A DNA stretch of 64,000 nucleotides from Oerskovia sp042887685 (GCF_042887685.1 NZ_JBHVOS010000018.1:45154-109153); one strand, 5' to 3'; shown: positions 49,495 to 58,890, counted from the first letter of the stretch. Notes: generated by a model from the sequence alone, not told the origin. A program made the numbers and translations.

Positions 49495-50604
49495 GTGACG
49501 TTCACCGCGCTTTCCGACAACCACCCTCTCGTCGACGGTCGGACGACGAATTCTCCGCTCGTGCGTGCATTGCGCGGCGAGCGCCCGGAGACCACTCCCG
49601 TGTGGTTCATGCGGCAGGCCGGGAGGTCGCTGCCCGAGTACCGCGAGCTGCGTCAGGGCGTCGGCATGCTGGACTCGTGCCTGCGCCCGGACATGGCGAG
49701 CGAGATCACGCTCCAGCCGGTGCGCCGGCACGGCGTGGACGCGGGGATCTTCTTCTCGGACATCGTGATCCCGCTCAAGCTCGCGGGGGTCGAGGTGGAC
49801 ATCGTCCCGGGGGTCGGCCCGGTCATGGGCCAGGCGTTCCGGACGCCCGACGACGTCGCGCGCCTCGTCGAGCACGAGCTCACCGCGGAGTCGCTCGCGC
49901 CCGTGACGGAAGCGGTCGCGCTCACGGTCGCGGCGCTCGGGTCGACGCCGCTCATCGGGTTCGCGGGGGCGCCGTTCACGCTCGCGGCGTACCTGGTCGA
50001 GGGGCGTCCGTCGCGCGACCATCTCGCGGCGCGCACGATGATGCACGCGGACCCTGAGTCGTGGGCGAGGCTCACGGCGTGGACGGCGCGGATCACGGGC
50101 GCGTTCCTGCGCGCGCAGGTCCTCGCGGGCGCCAGCGCGGCCCAGCTGTTCGACTCGTGGGCAGGCAGCCTGTCCCTGGAGGACTATCTAGCGGGCGCCA
50201 AGCCGGGCAGCACGGTCGCGTTGTCGCAGGTCAGCGACCTGGGTGTGCCGGCGATCCACTTCGGGACGGGCACGGGGCACCTGCTGGGTGCCATGCGCGA
50301 CACCCTCACGGAGGCGGGCGTGACGCACCCGACCGTGGGTGTCGACTACCGCACGCCGCTCGACGAGGCCGCGGCCGTGCTCGGTGGCTACGTGCCGGTC
50401 CAGGGCAACATCGACCCTGCGCTGCTCGCGGCGCCGTGGCCCGTGCTCGAGGCGCACGTGCGCGACGTGCTGCGTCGCGGGGGTGCGGCTCCGGGGCATG
50501 TCGTGAACCTGGGCCACGGTGTGCCTCCCGAGACGGACCCGACTGTCCTGACCCGCGTGGTCGAGCTCGTCCATTCCGTCCGGAACGTGTCAGAACCTGT
50601 GTGA
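49495..50604 (+). CDS. hemE: Uroporphyrinogen decarboxylase
   Basis: 369 residues from GTG 49495, preferred over GTG 49447 since the latter adds non-conserved residues over the promoter. WFMRQAGRSLPEYRELR is the family start signature, and FFSDIVIPLKLAGVEVD and FAGAPFTLAAYLVEG follow. It removes four acetate carboxyls to give coproporphyrinogen III. Confidence 0.96.
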   Translation: MTFTALSDNHPLVDGRTTNSPLVRALRGERPETTPVWFMRQAGRSLPEYRELRQGVGMLDSCLRPDMASEITLQPVRRHGVDAGIFFSDIVIPLKLAGVEVDIVPGVGPVMGQAFRTPDDVARLVEHELTAESLAPVTEAVALTVAALGSTPLIGFAGAPFTLAAYLVEGRPSRDHLAARTMMHADPESWARLTAWTARITGAFLRAQVLAGASAAQLFDSWAGSLSLEDYLAGAKPGSTVALSQVSDLGVPAIHFGTGTGHLLGAMRDTLTEAGVTHPTVGVDYRTPLDEAAAVLGGYVPVQGNIDPALLAAPWPVLEAHVRDVLRRGGAAPGHVVNLGHGVPPETDPTVLTRVVELVHSVRNVSEPV

Positions 50605-50658
50605 CCTCGGTGCCACGCACGGTCTGACACACCCTCGCGGCGGGGGCACACTTGACGT

Positions 50659-52224
50659 GTGCACCCCGTTGCTGATGGGTCGTCCGGCCCTGCCTCCTCG
50701 TCCGACTCCACGTCCGACGCCTCGTCCCACGGCGCGTTCGGCGCCTCGTCCGACACCTCGTCCCACGGCTCGTTCGACGCCGTCGTCGTCGGCGCCGGCA
50801 TCGCCGGTCTGACCGCCGCGCGCACGTTGCGCCGTCGCGGTCTGCGGGTCCTCGTCCTGGAGGCGGCCGACCGCCCGGGCGGGCCCGTGCACGGCGACAA
50901 GCTGGGCTCGACGGGGCTGTCCGTCGACGTGGGTGCCGAGTCGTTCGCGGCGCGCGGCTCCGCGGTGGGCGACCTGGTGAGCGACCTGGGGCTGATGGTC
51001 GTCGAGCCCGCCCCGGTCAGCGCGTGGGGCTATGCCGCGAGCCAGGCGTTCCCCCTGCCCAAGGCCGGGATCATGGGCATCCCGGCCCACCCGTTCGCGG
51101 CCGACGTGCGGCGCGCGGTCGGTTGGCCGGGCGCGCTGCGGGCCGGGCTGGACCGGGTCAAGCCGCGTCGCTGGGTCGACGAGGAGAACCTCGAGACGTT
51201 CGCGCGCTCGCGCCTGGGGCGTCGTGTCGCGGAGCGCCTGGTGGCGCCGGTCGCCGCGGGGGTGCACTCGGCGCCGCTCGAGCGGCTCGACGTCGACGCG
51301 GTCGCCCCGGGCCTGCGCGAGGCCTACGCCCGGGAGGGTTCGTTGACGCGCGCGGTCGCCGCGATGCGCGCGCAGGCACCGGCGGGCTCGGCGGTGCGCG
51401 GCATCGAGGGCGGCATGCACCGCCTGGTCGAGGAGCTCACGCTCGCCGTGACGAGCGACGGGCCCGACGGCGCCGCACCGGCCGGCAGCGCCGGTCCGGC
51501 CGGGGTGCTGCTCACGCGGCACGAGGTGGTGGACCTGGGCAGGTCTGCGGACGGGGGCTGGACCGTCCAGGTCGAGACCCCGGGTGGACCGGCGACGTTC
51601 CTGGCGCCGCGGCTGCTCGTGACCACTCCTGCGGTCGTGGACCTGGTGTCCCCGCTCGCGGGCCGGACGGCCGACCCTGTCCCGGACCCCGAGCCGGGTG
51701 CCGACATCCGGCTCGTGACCCTGCTGCTCGAGGCTCCCGCGCTCGACGCGGCCCCGCGCGGGAGCGGCCTGCTCGTCGCCCCGAAGCCGCGCACGTGGTC
51801 GACGCGCGACGAGAACCACCGGGCGGGCGCGCACGACCCGGTCCAGGCCAAGGCCCTGACCCACTCGACCGCGAAGTGGCCGTGGCTGGCCGCCCGGGTG
51901 ACGGACGCCGTCGGGCCGGGGAACCACGTGGTGCGCCTGAGCTACGGGCGCATCGGGGAGACGGTCGAGCCGGCGCTCGACCAGGTGGTCCGTGACGCGT
52001 CGGTGCTGCTGGGCGTGGACCTGGAGGGCAGGGTGCGCGAGCACCTGTCGACGCGGTGGAACGGGTCGCTCCCGCCGCCCACGCCGGTGTACCGGCGCGA
52101 GGTCGCGGCGTTCGTGGGGCGGGTGTCGCACGTCGACGGCCTGGGTGTCACGGGCGGGTGGATCGCGGGCACGGGGCTCGCGGCGATCGTGGGGCATGCG
52201 CAGGAGTCCGCCGAGCAGCTCTGA
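50659..52224 (+). CDS. hemY: Coproporphyrinogen III oxidase (HemY/CgoX type)
   Basis: 521 residues from GTG 50659. FAD motif VVVGAGIAGLTAARTLRRRG and the end VTGGWIAGTGLAAIVGHAQE match HemY. In actinobacteria this enzyme oxidises coproporphyrinogen III in the coproporphyrin-dependent pathway. The first 35 residues are a Ser/Asp duplication (ASSHGAFGASSDTSSHGSF) from tandem DNA repeats. A GPDGAAPAGSAGPAG stretch near residue 270 is another low-complexity insertion. Confidence 0.9.
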   Translation: MHPVADGSSGPASSSDSTSDASSHGAFGASSDTSSHGSFDAVVVGAGIAGLTAARTLRRRGLRVLVLEAADRPGGPVHGDKLGSTGLSVDVGAESFAARGSAVGDLVSDLGLMVVEPAPVSAWGYAASQAFPLPKAGIMGIPAHPFAADVRRAVGWPGALRAGLDRVKPRRWVDEENLETFARSRLGRRVAERLVAPVAAGVHSAPLERLDVDAVAPGLREAYAREGSLTRAVAAMRAQAPAGSAVRGIEGGMHRLVEELTLAVTSDGPDGAAPAGSAGPAGVLLTRHEVVDLGRSADGGWTVQVETPGGPATFLAPRLLVTTPAVVDLVSPLAGRTADPVPDPEPGADIRLVTLLLEAPALDAAPRGSGLLVAPKPRTWSTRDENHRAGAHDPVQAKALTHSTAKWPWLAARVTDAVGPGNHVVRLSYGRIGETVEPALDQVVRDASVLLGVDLEGRVREHLSTRWNGSLPPPTPVYRREVAAFVGRVSHVDGLGVTGGWIAGTGLAAIVGHAQESAEQL

Positions 52225-52353
52225 CGCATTTCTCGCGTCGGCGACAATTCCCGACGTGCTGACAATTCGTCTCTTCGTCCTGACTTCATGTCAGGTCGAT
52301 GTCACTCGGTGGACAATTCCCCGGAATTCCGCACCGGACGGGTGAGCGCGCAT

Positions 52354-52382
52354 TTCGACATCACCGCCGGGCAGAGGACACT
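52354..52382 (+). promoter_or_regulatory. hemC promoter, preceded by repeated GACAATTC sites
   Basis: TTCGAC (52354-52359), 17 bp, GACACT (52377-52382), with the start GTG 7 bases on, is a plausible leaderless promoter. The hemY-hemC gap (52225-52388) also has GACAATTC at 52242, 52261 and 52312, the inverted repeat CTGAC-TTCAT-GTCAG (52280-52294), and CCGGAATTCCG. These AT-richer repeats may bind a regulator. Confidence 0.55.
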
Positions 52383-52388
52383 GGAAGC

Positions 52389-53621
52389 GTGAGCATTCGT
52401 GTCGGAACCCGTGGCAGCGCCCTCGCGACGACCCAGACGGGTCTCGTCGCGAGGCGCATCGAGACCCTGACCGGACAGCCGGTCGAGATCGTGCGCATCC
52501 GCACCGAGGGCGACGTCCGCACCGGCTCGCTCGCCCAGATGGGCGGCACCGGGGTGTTCGTGACCGCTCTCCGTGAAGCCCTGCTCGACGGCCGCTGCGA
52601 CGTCGCCGTCCACTCGCTCAAGGACCTCCCGACCGGCGCGGCCGAGGGCCTGACCCTCGTGACGCCCGAGCGGGAGAACCCGCGCGACGTCCTGTGCGCA
52701 CGCAACGGCTGGACCCTGGAGACCCTGCCGCGCGGCGCGAAGGTCGGCACGGGGTCTCCCCGCCGCGCGGCCCAGCTCCTCGCCGTCCGCCCCGACCTCG
52801 ACGTGCTCGACATCCGCGGGAACGTCGACACGCGCCTCGCCCGGGCGCTCGGCCCCGACGCCGACCTCGACGCGGTCGTCCTCGCCTACGCGGGGCTCTC
52901 GCGCCTCGGCCGCCTCGACACGGTCTCCGAGGTCATCGACGTGCGAGTCATGGCTCCCGCCCCCGGTCAGGGGGCGCTGGGCGTCGAGGTCCGTACGGCG
53001 GACCTCTCGCCGCTGTCCTCGTTCGACCTCCGGCCCGACGGCGCCACGGACCGCCCGCTCGACCTCGCCGACGTCGTCGCGGGCCTCGACCACCTCCCGA
53101 CCCGCCTCGCGGTCCTCGCCGAGCGCGCGCTCCTCGCGCGCCTCGAAGCAGGCTGCGCGGCACCCGTCGGAGCGCACGCCGTGGTCGAGGACGACGAGAT
53201 CCGGCTCTCCGCCCTCGTCGCCCGGCTCGACGGCGGACAGGTCCTCACGCACTCGGCACGGGTCGTGCTGCCGACGCGCGGGGCTGCTGCGGGCAAGACC
53301 GGGGCCTCCGGCTCGACCGGCGTCGCCCGCGACCACGCGGTCGACGCGGTCGACGCCCTGGCCCGTGGCCTGGGCGTGCAGGTCGCCGATGCGCTCCTGG
53401 CCGGCGGTGCTGCCGAGCTCGCACCGCTGCGCGCGGCAGGACCCGGGACATCCACCGCCTCGTTGTGGGCCCCGGGCACCGCACCGACCGGCCGCACCGA
53501 GGACGCGCACGGCTCGTCCGGCCGGGAGGACGCGCACGGCCAGGCCGCCGACCCGGAGAACCCCGACGACCGGTCCACGGTCGGCGGTACCGACGCCCCC
53601 GTGGGCCCGGAGCAGCGCTGA
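52389..53621 (+). CDS. hemC: Hydroxymethylbilane synthase
   Basis: 410 residues from GTG 52389. TRGSALATTQTGLVARRIE, VAVHSLKDLPT and GSPRRAAQLLAVRPDL are canonical. EAGCAAPVGAHA holds the Cys that binds the dipyrromethane cofactor. A tail of about 70 residues beyond the normal end (from about 345) is Gly/Asp/Glu-rich with a duplicated REDAHG/TEDAHG. It polymerises four porphobilinogens. Confidence 0.95.
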   Translation: MSIRVGTRGSALATTQTGLVARRIETLTGQPVEIVRIRTEGDVRTGSLAQMGGTGVFVTALREALLDGRCDVAVHSLKDLPTGAAEGLTLVTPERENPRDVLCARNGWTLETLPRGAKVGTGSPRRAAQLLAVRPDLDVLDIRGNVDTRLARALGPDADLDAVVLAYAGLSRLGRLDTVSEVIDVRVMAPAPGQGALGVEVRTADLSPLSSFDLRPDGATDRPLDLADVVAGLDHLPTRLAVLAERALLARLEAGCAAPVGAHAVVEDDEIRLSALVARLDGGQVLTHSARVVLPTRGAAAGKTGASGSTGVARDHAVDAVDALARGLGVQVADALLAGGAAELAPLRAAGPGTSTASLWAPGTAPTGRTEDAHGSSGREDAHGQAADPENPDDRSTVGGTDAPVGPEQR

Positions 53622-54688
53622 TGCCGGGACGCCTGCGCGACCCCCAGCGCGGACGCGACCTGCCACCGGCGCGCCCGGCCACGGCCGCCCCGGACAGCAC
53701 CTCCGAGGCCTCCGCCCGGCCGACCGCGGCGAGCGACGCCGTCGGGCAGGACGGCGCGCGCGTCGCCCACGCCGGGCTCGCCGACGACGCCGGGCCGCTG
53801 GCCCGGACCACCGTCCTCCTCCCGCGCTCCCCCGAGCGCGCCGCCCCCCTCGCGGCGCGGCTGCGCGCCCAGGGCGCGACCGTGCTCGTGAGCCCCGCGA
53901 TCGAACGCGCGCCCATCGAGGACACCGCCGCGATGGACGCCGCCGTGGCGGACCTCGCGAGCTTCGCGTGGGTCGTGGTCACGAGCGTCAACGCGATCGA
54001 CGAGCTGACGGCGAGCGCCGCACGCCGGGGGCTCTCGCTCGCCGACCTGTCGGGACGGACGGGGAGCGGGGCACACGCTGGTCCTGGCACGAGGTGGGCG
54101 GCCGTCGGCCCGGCGACACGTCGCGCGCTGGAGGCCGCGGGCATCCAGGTTGACCTCGAAGCGGGCGTGAACTCGGCGCGCGGGCTGCTCGCGGCGTTCG
54201 ACGCGCTCGCCGAGGCCCCCGAGCACGCCTCGCCGACCGACGGGTCCACCCGCGCGACGCCGCGTGTCCTCGTCCCGCAGGGAGACCTCGCGAAGCCCAC
54301 CATGGCCGACGGCCTGCGCGACCGCGGCTGGGCACCGCACGTCGTGACCGCGTACCGGACCGTCTCGTACCCGCTCTCCCCCGAGGTCGTGGACGCGTGG
54401 CGCGCGGGCGAGGTCGACGTGGTCGTGCTGACCTCGGGGAGCGTCGCGCGCGAGGTCGCGGCCCAGCTCGGCGCGGACCCGCACGTCGCGGGCGTCGCGA
54501 TCGGCGAGCCGACGACGGAGGCTGCGCACGCCGTCGGGCTGCGGATCGACGCGGTCGCCGAGAAGGCGACCGACGACGCCCTGGCCGAGGCGGTGCTGCG
54601 CGTCGCCGCGACCTCGCCCGCACCACCCGGCCCGGGCCGTGCTCGTACTGACCGCGAATCCCCGACAGAAGGCAGGAACCTCCCGTGA
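53621..54688 (+). CDS. hemD: Uroporphyrinogen-III synthase
   Basis: 355 residues; ATG 53621 overlaps the hemC stop by one base. An 55-residue disordered N-terminus precedes the HemD fold (TTVLLPRSPERAAPLAARLR; VVTSVNAIDEL; TRWAAVGPATRRALEAAG; VVVLTSGSVAREVAAQLG). It cyclises hydroxymethylbilane. Unlike the nnaR copy it has no winged helix and sits in the heme operon, so it is the functional enzyme. Confidence 0.9.
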   Translation: MPGRLRDPQRGRDLPPARPATAAPDSTSEASARPTAASDAVGQDGARVAHAGLADDAGPLARTTVLLPRSPERAAPLAARLRAQGATVLVSPAIERAPIEDTAAMDAAVADLASFAWVVVTSVNAIDELTASAARRGLSLADLSGRTGSGAHAGPGTRWAAVGPATRRALEAAGIQVDLEAGVNSARGLLAAFDALAEAPEHASPTDGSTRATPRVLVPQGDLAKPTMADGLRDRGWAPHVVTAYRTVSYPLSPEVVDAWRAGEVDVVVLTSGSVAREVAAQLGADPHVAGVAIGEPTTEAAHAVGLRIDAVAEKATDDALAEAVLRVAATSPAPPGPGRARTDRESPTEGRNLP

Positions 54689-55683
54689 TCCGTCCCCGCC
54701 GCCTGCGATCGACCCCGCAGATGCGCCGGCTCGTCGCCGAGACCCGGCTGCACGCCGCCGACCTCGTGCTCCCCCTGTTCGTCAAGGAGGGCCTGACCGA
54801 GCCCAGGCCGCTCGGTTCCATGCCGGGCATCGTGCAGCACACCGAGGAGAGCCTCGCGGCCGCCGTCGCGCAGGCGACCGCAGCCGGGATCGGGGGCGTC
54901 ATGCTGTTCGGCATCCCCGCGCACCGCGACGCGACCGGCTCGCAGGCCGACGCCCCCGACGGCATCCTCAACCGCGCGATCCGCATCGCACGGGACGCAT
55001 CCCGCGACGCCGCTGCCGGCACGGGCCGCCCCGCCCTCGTCGTCATGGCCGACCTGTGCCTCGACGAGTTCACCGACCACGGCCACTGCGGGGTCCTGAC
55101 CGCCGGCCCGGACGGCGACCTGGTCGTCGACAACGACGAGACCCTCGTCCGCTACGCCTCGATGGCCCTGACCCAGGCCGAGGCGGGCGCGGAGGTCGTG
55201 GCGCCGTCGGGCATGATGGACGGCCAGGTCGCCGTGATCCGCGAGGCCCTCGACGACGCCGGGCACACGGGAGTGAGCATCCTGGCGTACAGCGCCAAGT
55301 ACGCGAGCGCGTTCTACGGTCCGTTCCGCGAGGCCGTCGACTCGACCCTCCAGGGCGACCGTCGCACCTACCAGATGGACTCCGCGAACTTCCGCGAGGG
55401 CCTGCGCGAGGCGGACCTCGACCTGGCCGAGGGCGCCGACATGGTCATGGTCAAGCCCGCAGGCTCGTACCTCGACGTGCTCGCGGCCGTGGCCGAGCGC
55501 AGCGACGTGCCCGTGGCGGCCTACCAGGTCTCGGGCGAGTACGCGATGATCGAGGCGGCCGCCGCGAACGGCTGGATCGACCGGCGCGGCGCCGTCCTGG
55601 AGTCCGTGCTCGGCATCAAGCGCGCGGGCGCCGACATCGTCCTGACCTACTGGGCCCTCGAGATCGCAGAATGGATTCGGTGA
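54685..55683 (+). CDS. hemB: Porphobilinogen synthase (delta-aminolevulinate dehydratase)
   Basis: 332 residues from GTG 54685 (GTGA overlap with hemD). The substrate Lys motifs SAKYASAFYGPFREA and MVKPAGSYLDV are present. The metal loop reads DLCLDEFTDHGHCG: two of the Cys ligands of zinc-type enzymes remain and one is Asp, an intermediate type. It condenses two aminolevulinates. Confidence 0.95.
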   Translation: MIRPRRLRSTPQMRRLVAETRLHAADLVLPLFVKEGLTEPRPLGSMPGIVQHTEESLAAAVAQATAAGIGGVMLFGIPAHRDATGSQADAPDGILNRAIRIARDASRDAAAGTGRPALVVMADLCLDEFTDHGHCGVLTAGPDGDLVVDNDETLVRYASMALTQAEAGAEVVAPSGMMDGQVAVIREALDDAGHTGVSILAYSAKYASAFYGPFREAVDSTLQGDRRTYQMDSANFREGLREADLDLAEGADMVMVKPAGSYLDVLAAVAERSDVPVAAYQVSGEYAMIEAAAANGWIDRRGAVLESVLGIKRAGADIVLTYWALEIAEWIR

Positions 55684-55688
55684 CACCG

Positions 55689-57059
55689 ATGACCATCCAC
55701 CCGACCGGTTCGCCGCTGCGCGCGACCACCCTCCACGACAACCACGAGGCGTTCGTGCGCGCCCAGGGCGCGATCCCGGGCGGCGTGAACTCGCCCGTGC
55801 GGGCCTACGGCTCGGTCGGCGGCGACCCGCGGTTCATCGCGAGCGCGCGCGGCGCGTACGTCACCGACGTGACGGGCCGCGAGTACGTCGACCTCGTGTG
55901 CTCGTGGGGCCCCGCGCTGCTCGGCCACGCGCACCCCGCGGTCGTCGCGGCCGTGCAGGACGCCGCGGCGCGCGGCCTGTCGTTCGGCGCCCCGACGCTG
56001 GGCGAGGTCGACCTCGCGGAGGAGGTCCGCCGTCGGGTCCCTGCCGCCGAGCGCGTGCGCCTCGTCTCGACGGGCACCGAGGCGACCATGACCGCGGTGC
56101 GCCTCGCGCGCGGCGTCACGGGCCGCAACCTGCTCGTGAAGTTCGCGGGCTGCTACCACGGGCACGTCGACGCGCTGCTCGCCGAGGCGGGCTCGGGTGT
56201 CGCGACGCTCGCGCTGCCCGGGTCGGCCGGCGTGACCGAGGCCAGCGCGGCCGAGACCCTGGTCCTGCCGTACAACGACCTCGAGGCCGTCGAGCGCGCG
56301 TTCACCGAGCGCGGCTCGGAGATCGCCGCGGTCATCACCGAGGCGGCCCCGGCGAACATGGGGATCGTGCCGCCCAGGCCGGGCTTCAACGAGGGCCTGC
56401 GCCGCATCACGGCCCAGCACGGTGCGCTGCTGATCCTCGACGAGGTCCTCACGGGCTTCCGCGTGGGGCCGAGCGGCTGGTGGGGCCTGGAGTCGGGTGC
56501 TGCCTCGGGCGCCGTCCCCGGGTACACGCCCGACCTGTTCACGTTCGGCAAGGTCGTCGGCGGCGGCATGCCCGTCGCCGCGCTGGGTGGTCCGGCCGCG
56601 ATCATGGACCAGCTCGCGCCCCTCGGCCCGGTCTACCAGGCGGGCACGCTGTCAGGGAACCCGGTCGCGGTCGCGGCGGGCCTCGCGACGCTGCGTCTGG
56701 CCGACGACGCCGTGTACGCCCGCGTCGACCACGTCGCCCAGGTCGTGGGCGACGCCGCGAGCGCGGCGCTGGCCGCCGAAGGTGTCCCGCACGCCCTGCA
56801 GCGCTCGGGGAACCTGTTCTCGATCATGTTCGGCGACTTCGCCGCCGCGGCCGGGGTGCGCAGCTACGCCCAGGCCCAGGCGCAGGACGTGTTTCGGTAC
56901 AAGGCGTTCTTCCACGCGATGCTCGACGCGGGGGTCAACCTGCCGCCGTCGGTCTTCGAGGCGTGGTTCGTGTCGTCCGCGCACGACGACGTCGCGGTCG
57001 AGCGCATCCTCGCGGCCCTGCCCGCGGGGGCCAGGGCCGCCGCGCGCGCCCAGCGCTAG
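55689..57059 (+). CDS. hemL: Glutamate-1-semialdehyde 2,1-aminomutase
   Basis: 456 residues from ATG 55689; in-frame ATG 55671 and GTG 55680 overlap the hemB end and are possible. IPGGVNSPVRAYG, CSWGPALLGHAHPAV, NSG-type LVSTGTEATMTA and the PLP lysine TFGKVVGGGMPVAALGG are intact. It makes aminolevulinate from the HemA product. Last gene of the heme run. Confidence 0.95.
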   Translation: MTIHPTGSPLRATTLHDNHEAFVRAQGAIPGGVNSPVRAYGSVGGDPRFIASARGAYVTDVTGREYVDLVCSWGPALLGHAHPAVVAAVQDAAARGLSFGAPTLGEVDLAEEVRRRVPAAERVRLVSTGTEATMTAVRLARGVTGRNLLVKFAGCYHGHVDALLAEAGSGVATLALPGSAGVTEASAAETLVLPYNDLEAVERAFTERGSEIAAVITEAAPANMGIVPPRPGFNEGLRRITAQHGALLILDEVLTGFRVGPSGWWGLESGAASGAVPGYTPDLFTFGKVVGGGMPVAALGGPAAIMDQLAPLGPVYQAGTLSGNPVAVAAGLATLRLADDAVYARVDHVAQVVGDAASAALAAEGVPHALQRSGNLFSIMFGDFAAAAGVRSYAQAQAQDVFRYKAFFHAMLDAGVNLPPSVFEAWFVSSAHDDVAVERILAALPAGARAAARAQR

Positions 57060-57104
57060 GCCTCTGCTCGCCGCGCCACCGGAAGGGGGCACGGTGCCCG
57101 GCGG

Positions 57105-57151
57105 GGCGAGCTGCGCCGTCGGGCATCCCGTGCCCGACGGCGCCGCTCGCC
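57105..57151. terminator. Hairpin between convergent hemL and the DUF308 gene
   Basis: 21-bp arms GGCGAGCTGCGCCGTCGGGC(A) and its complement (57131-57151) with one mismatch, loop TCCCG. Outer GGCACGGT/ACCGTGCC extends the pairing. The TGCCCGACGGCGCCGC sequence recurs at 39747 and, in similar form, in several genes. Confidence 0.7.
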
Positions 57152-57202
57152 TCACGCCCGACCGTGCCGTCGTGAACGGCTCGGCAGGCGGCTCCGGCGC
57201 GG

Positions 57203-57790
57203 TCAGTAGCTGATCTGCCCGACCTTCTTGCCCAGGCTGCGGATCTGGAAGCCGAACGCGATGAGCGCGACGCCCCAGACGAGGGCGACGACCGCGAGGA
57301 TCCACACGATCGACACGACGCCCGCGCCCACGTTGAACAGGACCAGGACACCGAAGACGAGCGCGAGCAGACCCGCGAAGACGCCCCAGCCCCAGCCGCT
57401 GCCGGGGACCTTGCGGAGCTCGACGCTGGCGATGGTCTGGAAGAGACCGAGGATCACGGCCCACAGACCGATGATCCACACGAGGACCTCGGCGGTCTTG
57501 CCGGGCCACACGAGCAGCACGATGCCGACGGCGACGCTCACGAGCCCGATCGTGACCAGGGCCGCCGTGCCGCCCGTCCCTCGGCGGCGGATGCCCTCGA
57601 CGATCTCGAACAGGCCGTCGACGAGCGTGAAGATCGCGACGATCCAGATGAAGACGACGGCCGTGATCTCTGGCCACACGAGCGCGACGATGCCGAAGAG
57701 GATCGCGACGACGCCGCGGACCACCGGCCAGTACCAGACCTGCTTGGCGGTGGTGGAGAAGGCTGTGAGGATGGGGTCCTGCGTGGTCAT
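57203..57790 (-). CDS. DUF308 (HdeD-like) membrane protein
   Basis: 195 residues with six hydrophobic helices in three repeated pairs; GVVAILFGIVALVWPEIT and SVAVGIVLLVWPGKT are the repeated units. HdeD relatives are acid-stress membrane proteins; the role here is unknown. ATG 57790. Upstream lies the inverted repeat TGTTCGA-N6-TCGAACA (57852-57871). Confidence 0.87.
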   Translation of the reverse strand: MTTQDPILTAFSTTAKQVWYWPVVRGVVAILFGIVALVWPEITAVVFIWIVAIFTLVDGLFEIVEGIRRRGTGGTAALVTIGLVSVAVGIVLLVWPGKTAEVLVWIIGLWAVILGLFQTIASVELRKVPGSGWGWGVFAGLLALVFGVLVLFNVGAGVVSIVWILAVVALVWGVALIAFGFQIRSLGKKVGQISY

Positions 57791-57931
57791 GGTGGGCTCC
57801 TGACGTCGTGTCGTGTCCCGCCAGGAACGCTGGAGCACCGTCCGTGCGGGCTGTTCGACTCTCATCGAACACCCGAAACGGCCGCATGTCGTGGCGAACC
57901 GCGCATTCGTCGCGGAGGGACCTTCGCCCCC

Positions 57932-57989
57932 TTGACAAAGAGATACCCCGCGGGGGTACCTTTGAGGGTTGGTACCCAGTAGGGGTATC
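57932..57989 (+). promoter_or_regulatory. csoR-copZ-copA promoter with two CsoR-type operators
   Basis: TTGACA (57932-57937) and a TACCTT-like -10 (57957-57962) frame ATACCCCGCGGGGGTAC (57943-57959). GGTACCCAGTAGGGGTATCC (57971-57990) follows, centred about 30 bp on. Both have the TACCC...GGGTA form of CsoR sites, so CsoR should block its own operon until copper is bound. Confidence 0.82.
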
Positions 57990-58015
57990 CGAGCGAGCGA
58001 TCACGGAGGCCCAGC

Positions 58016-58357
58016 ATGAGCGACACGACCACCCAGCACCCGGTCGAGCCGGGTGCCGCCCCTGCCCACACCGGCCCCCACGGGTACGCCTCCGACAAGG
58101 AGGCCTACCTCAAGCGCATGCGCCGCATCGAGGGCCAGGTCCGCGGCATCGCCCGCATGATCGACGAGGACGTCTACTGCATCGACATCCTCACCCAGGT
58201 CTCCGCGGTGACCAAGGCCCTCCAGGCGGTGTCCATCGGACTCGTCGAGGACCACCTCGGCCACTGCGTCGTCGACGCCGCCCGGTCCTCCGAGGCCGAG
58301 GGCGCCGCCAAGGTCCGCGAGGCGTCCGACGCCATCGCCCGTCTCGTCCGCAGCTGA
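58016..58357 (+). CDS. csoR: CsoR, copper-sensing repressor
   Basis: 113 residues. RMRRIEGQVRGIARMIDEDVYC and the later H...C (LGHCVVDAA) give the C-H-C copper(I) ligand set of CsoR. The N-terminal 25 residues are extra and disordered. It heads the copper operon and is followed by copZ after 25 bases. Confidence 0.95.
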   Translation: MSDTTTQHPVEPGAAPAHTGPHGYASDKEAYLKRMRRIEGQVRGIARMIDEDVYCIDILTQVSAVTKALQAVSIGLVEDHLGHCVVDAARSSEAEGAAKVREASDAIARLVRS

Positions 58358-58382
58358 CACCCCACCCCCCTCAAGGAGCACC

Positions 58383-58751
58383 ATGAGCACCGTCACCACC
58401 CTCGGCGTCACCGGCATGACCTGTGGCAACTGCGTCTCGCACGTCACCAAGGACGTGGGCGCCGTCCCCGGAGTGGAGAACATCAGCGTCGACCTGAACG
58501 TCGGCGGCGCCTCCGAGGTCACCGTCTTCTCGGACGACCCCCTCGACGAGGCGGCGCTGCGCGAGGCCGTCGACGAGGCCGGCTACGAGGTCGTGAGCTA
58601 CGAGGTCCAGCTCGACGCCCAGGCCGCCCAGTCGGCCGAGCAGGCCGCCGACCGCAAGGCGCACAACTGCGGCTGCGGCTGCGGCACGGACTCGGCAGCG
58701 GACGCCGCGCCCGCCCAGAAGACGTACGACCTCCAGGTCCCGCAGGCCTGA
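58383..58751 (+). CDS. copZ: Copper chaperone, heavy-metal-associated domain (CopZ)
   Basis: 122 residues. VTGMTCGNCVSHV is the CxxC copper motif of the HMA fold in residues 8-65. An unusual tail includes HNCGCGCGTDS, a further Cys cluster that may bind copper. It should hand copper to CopA. Confidence 0.92.
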   Translation: MSTVTTLGVTGMTCGNCVSHVTKDVGAVPGVENISVDLNVGGASEVTVFSDDPLDEAALREAVDEAGYEVVSYEVQLDAQAAQSAEQAADRKAHNCGCGCGTDSAADAAPAQKTYDLQVPQA

Positions 58752-58777
58752 CCCACCCCGCACCACCCCGGGGGTCG

Positions 58778-58816
58778 TCGGAACCAGCGAGGCCTGTGCG
58801 TCACGCTCGTTCCGAC
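58778..58816. repeat. Family B element between copZ and copA
   Basis: TCGGAACCAGCGAG, nine bases, then TCACGCTCGTTCCGAC: arms of an imperfect palindrome. Arm lengths and spacing are identical to the copy inside copA at 60652. Here it is not translated. Confidence 0.88.
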
Positions 58817-58890
58817 ACCCCCTGCCCGACGACGGAGCGCCAGCCGGACACCCCGCCCGCGCTCCGCCGTCGCGCCCCCGAGGAGCACAC

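Noticed and set aside
57852..57871. TGTTCGA-N6-TCGAACA considered as a LexA (SOS) box
   Set aside because: The actinobacterial SOS box has TCGAAC-N4-GTTCGA. Here the half-sites are in the opposite order with a 6-base gap.
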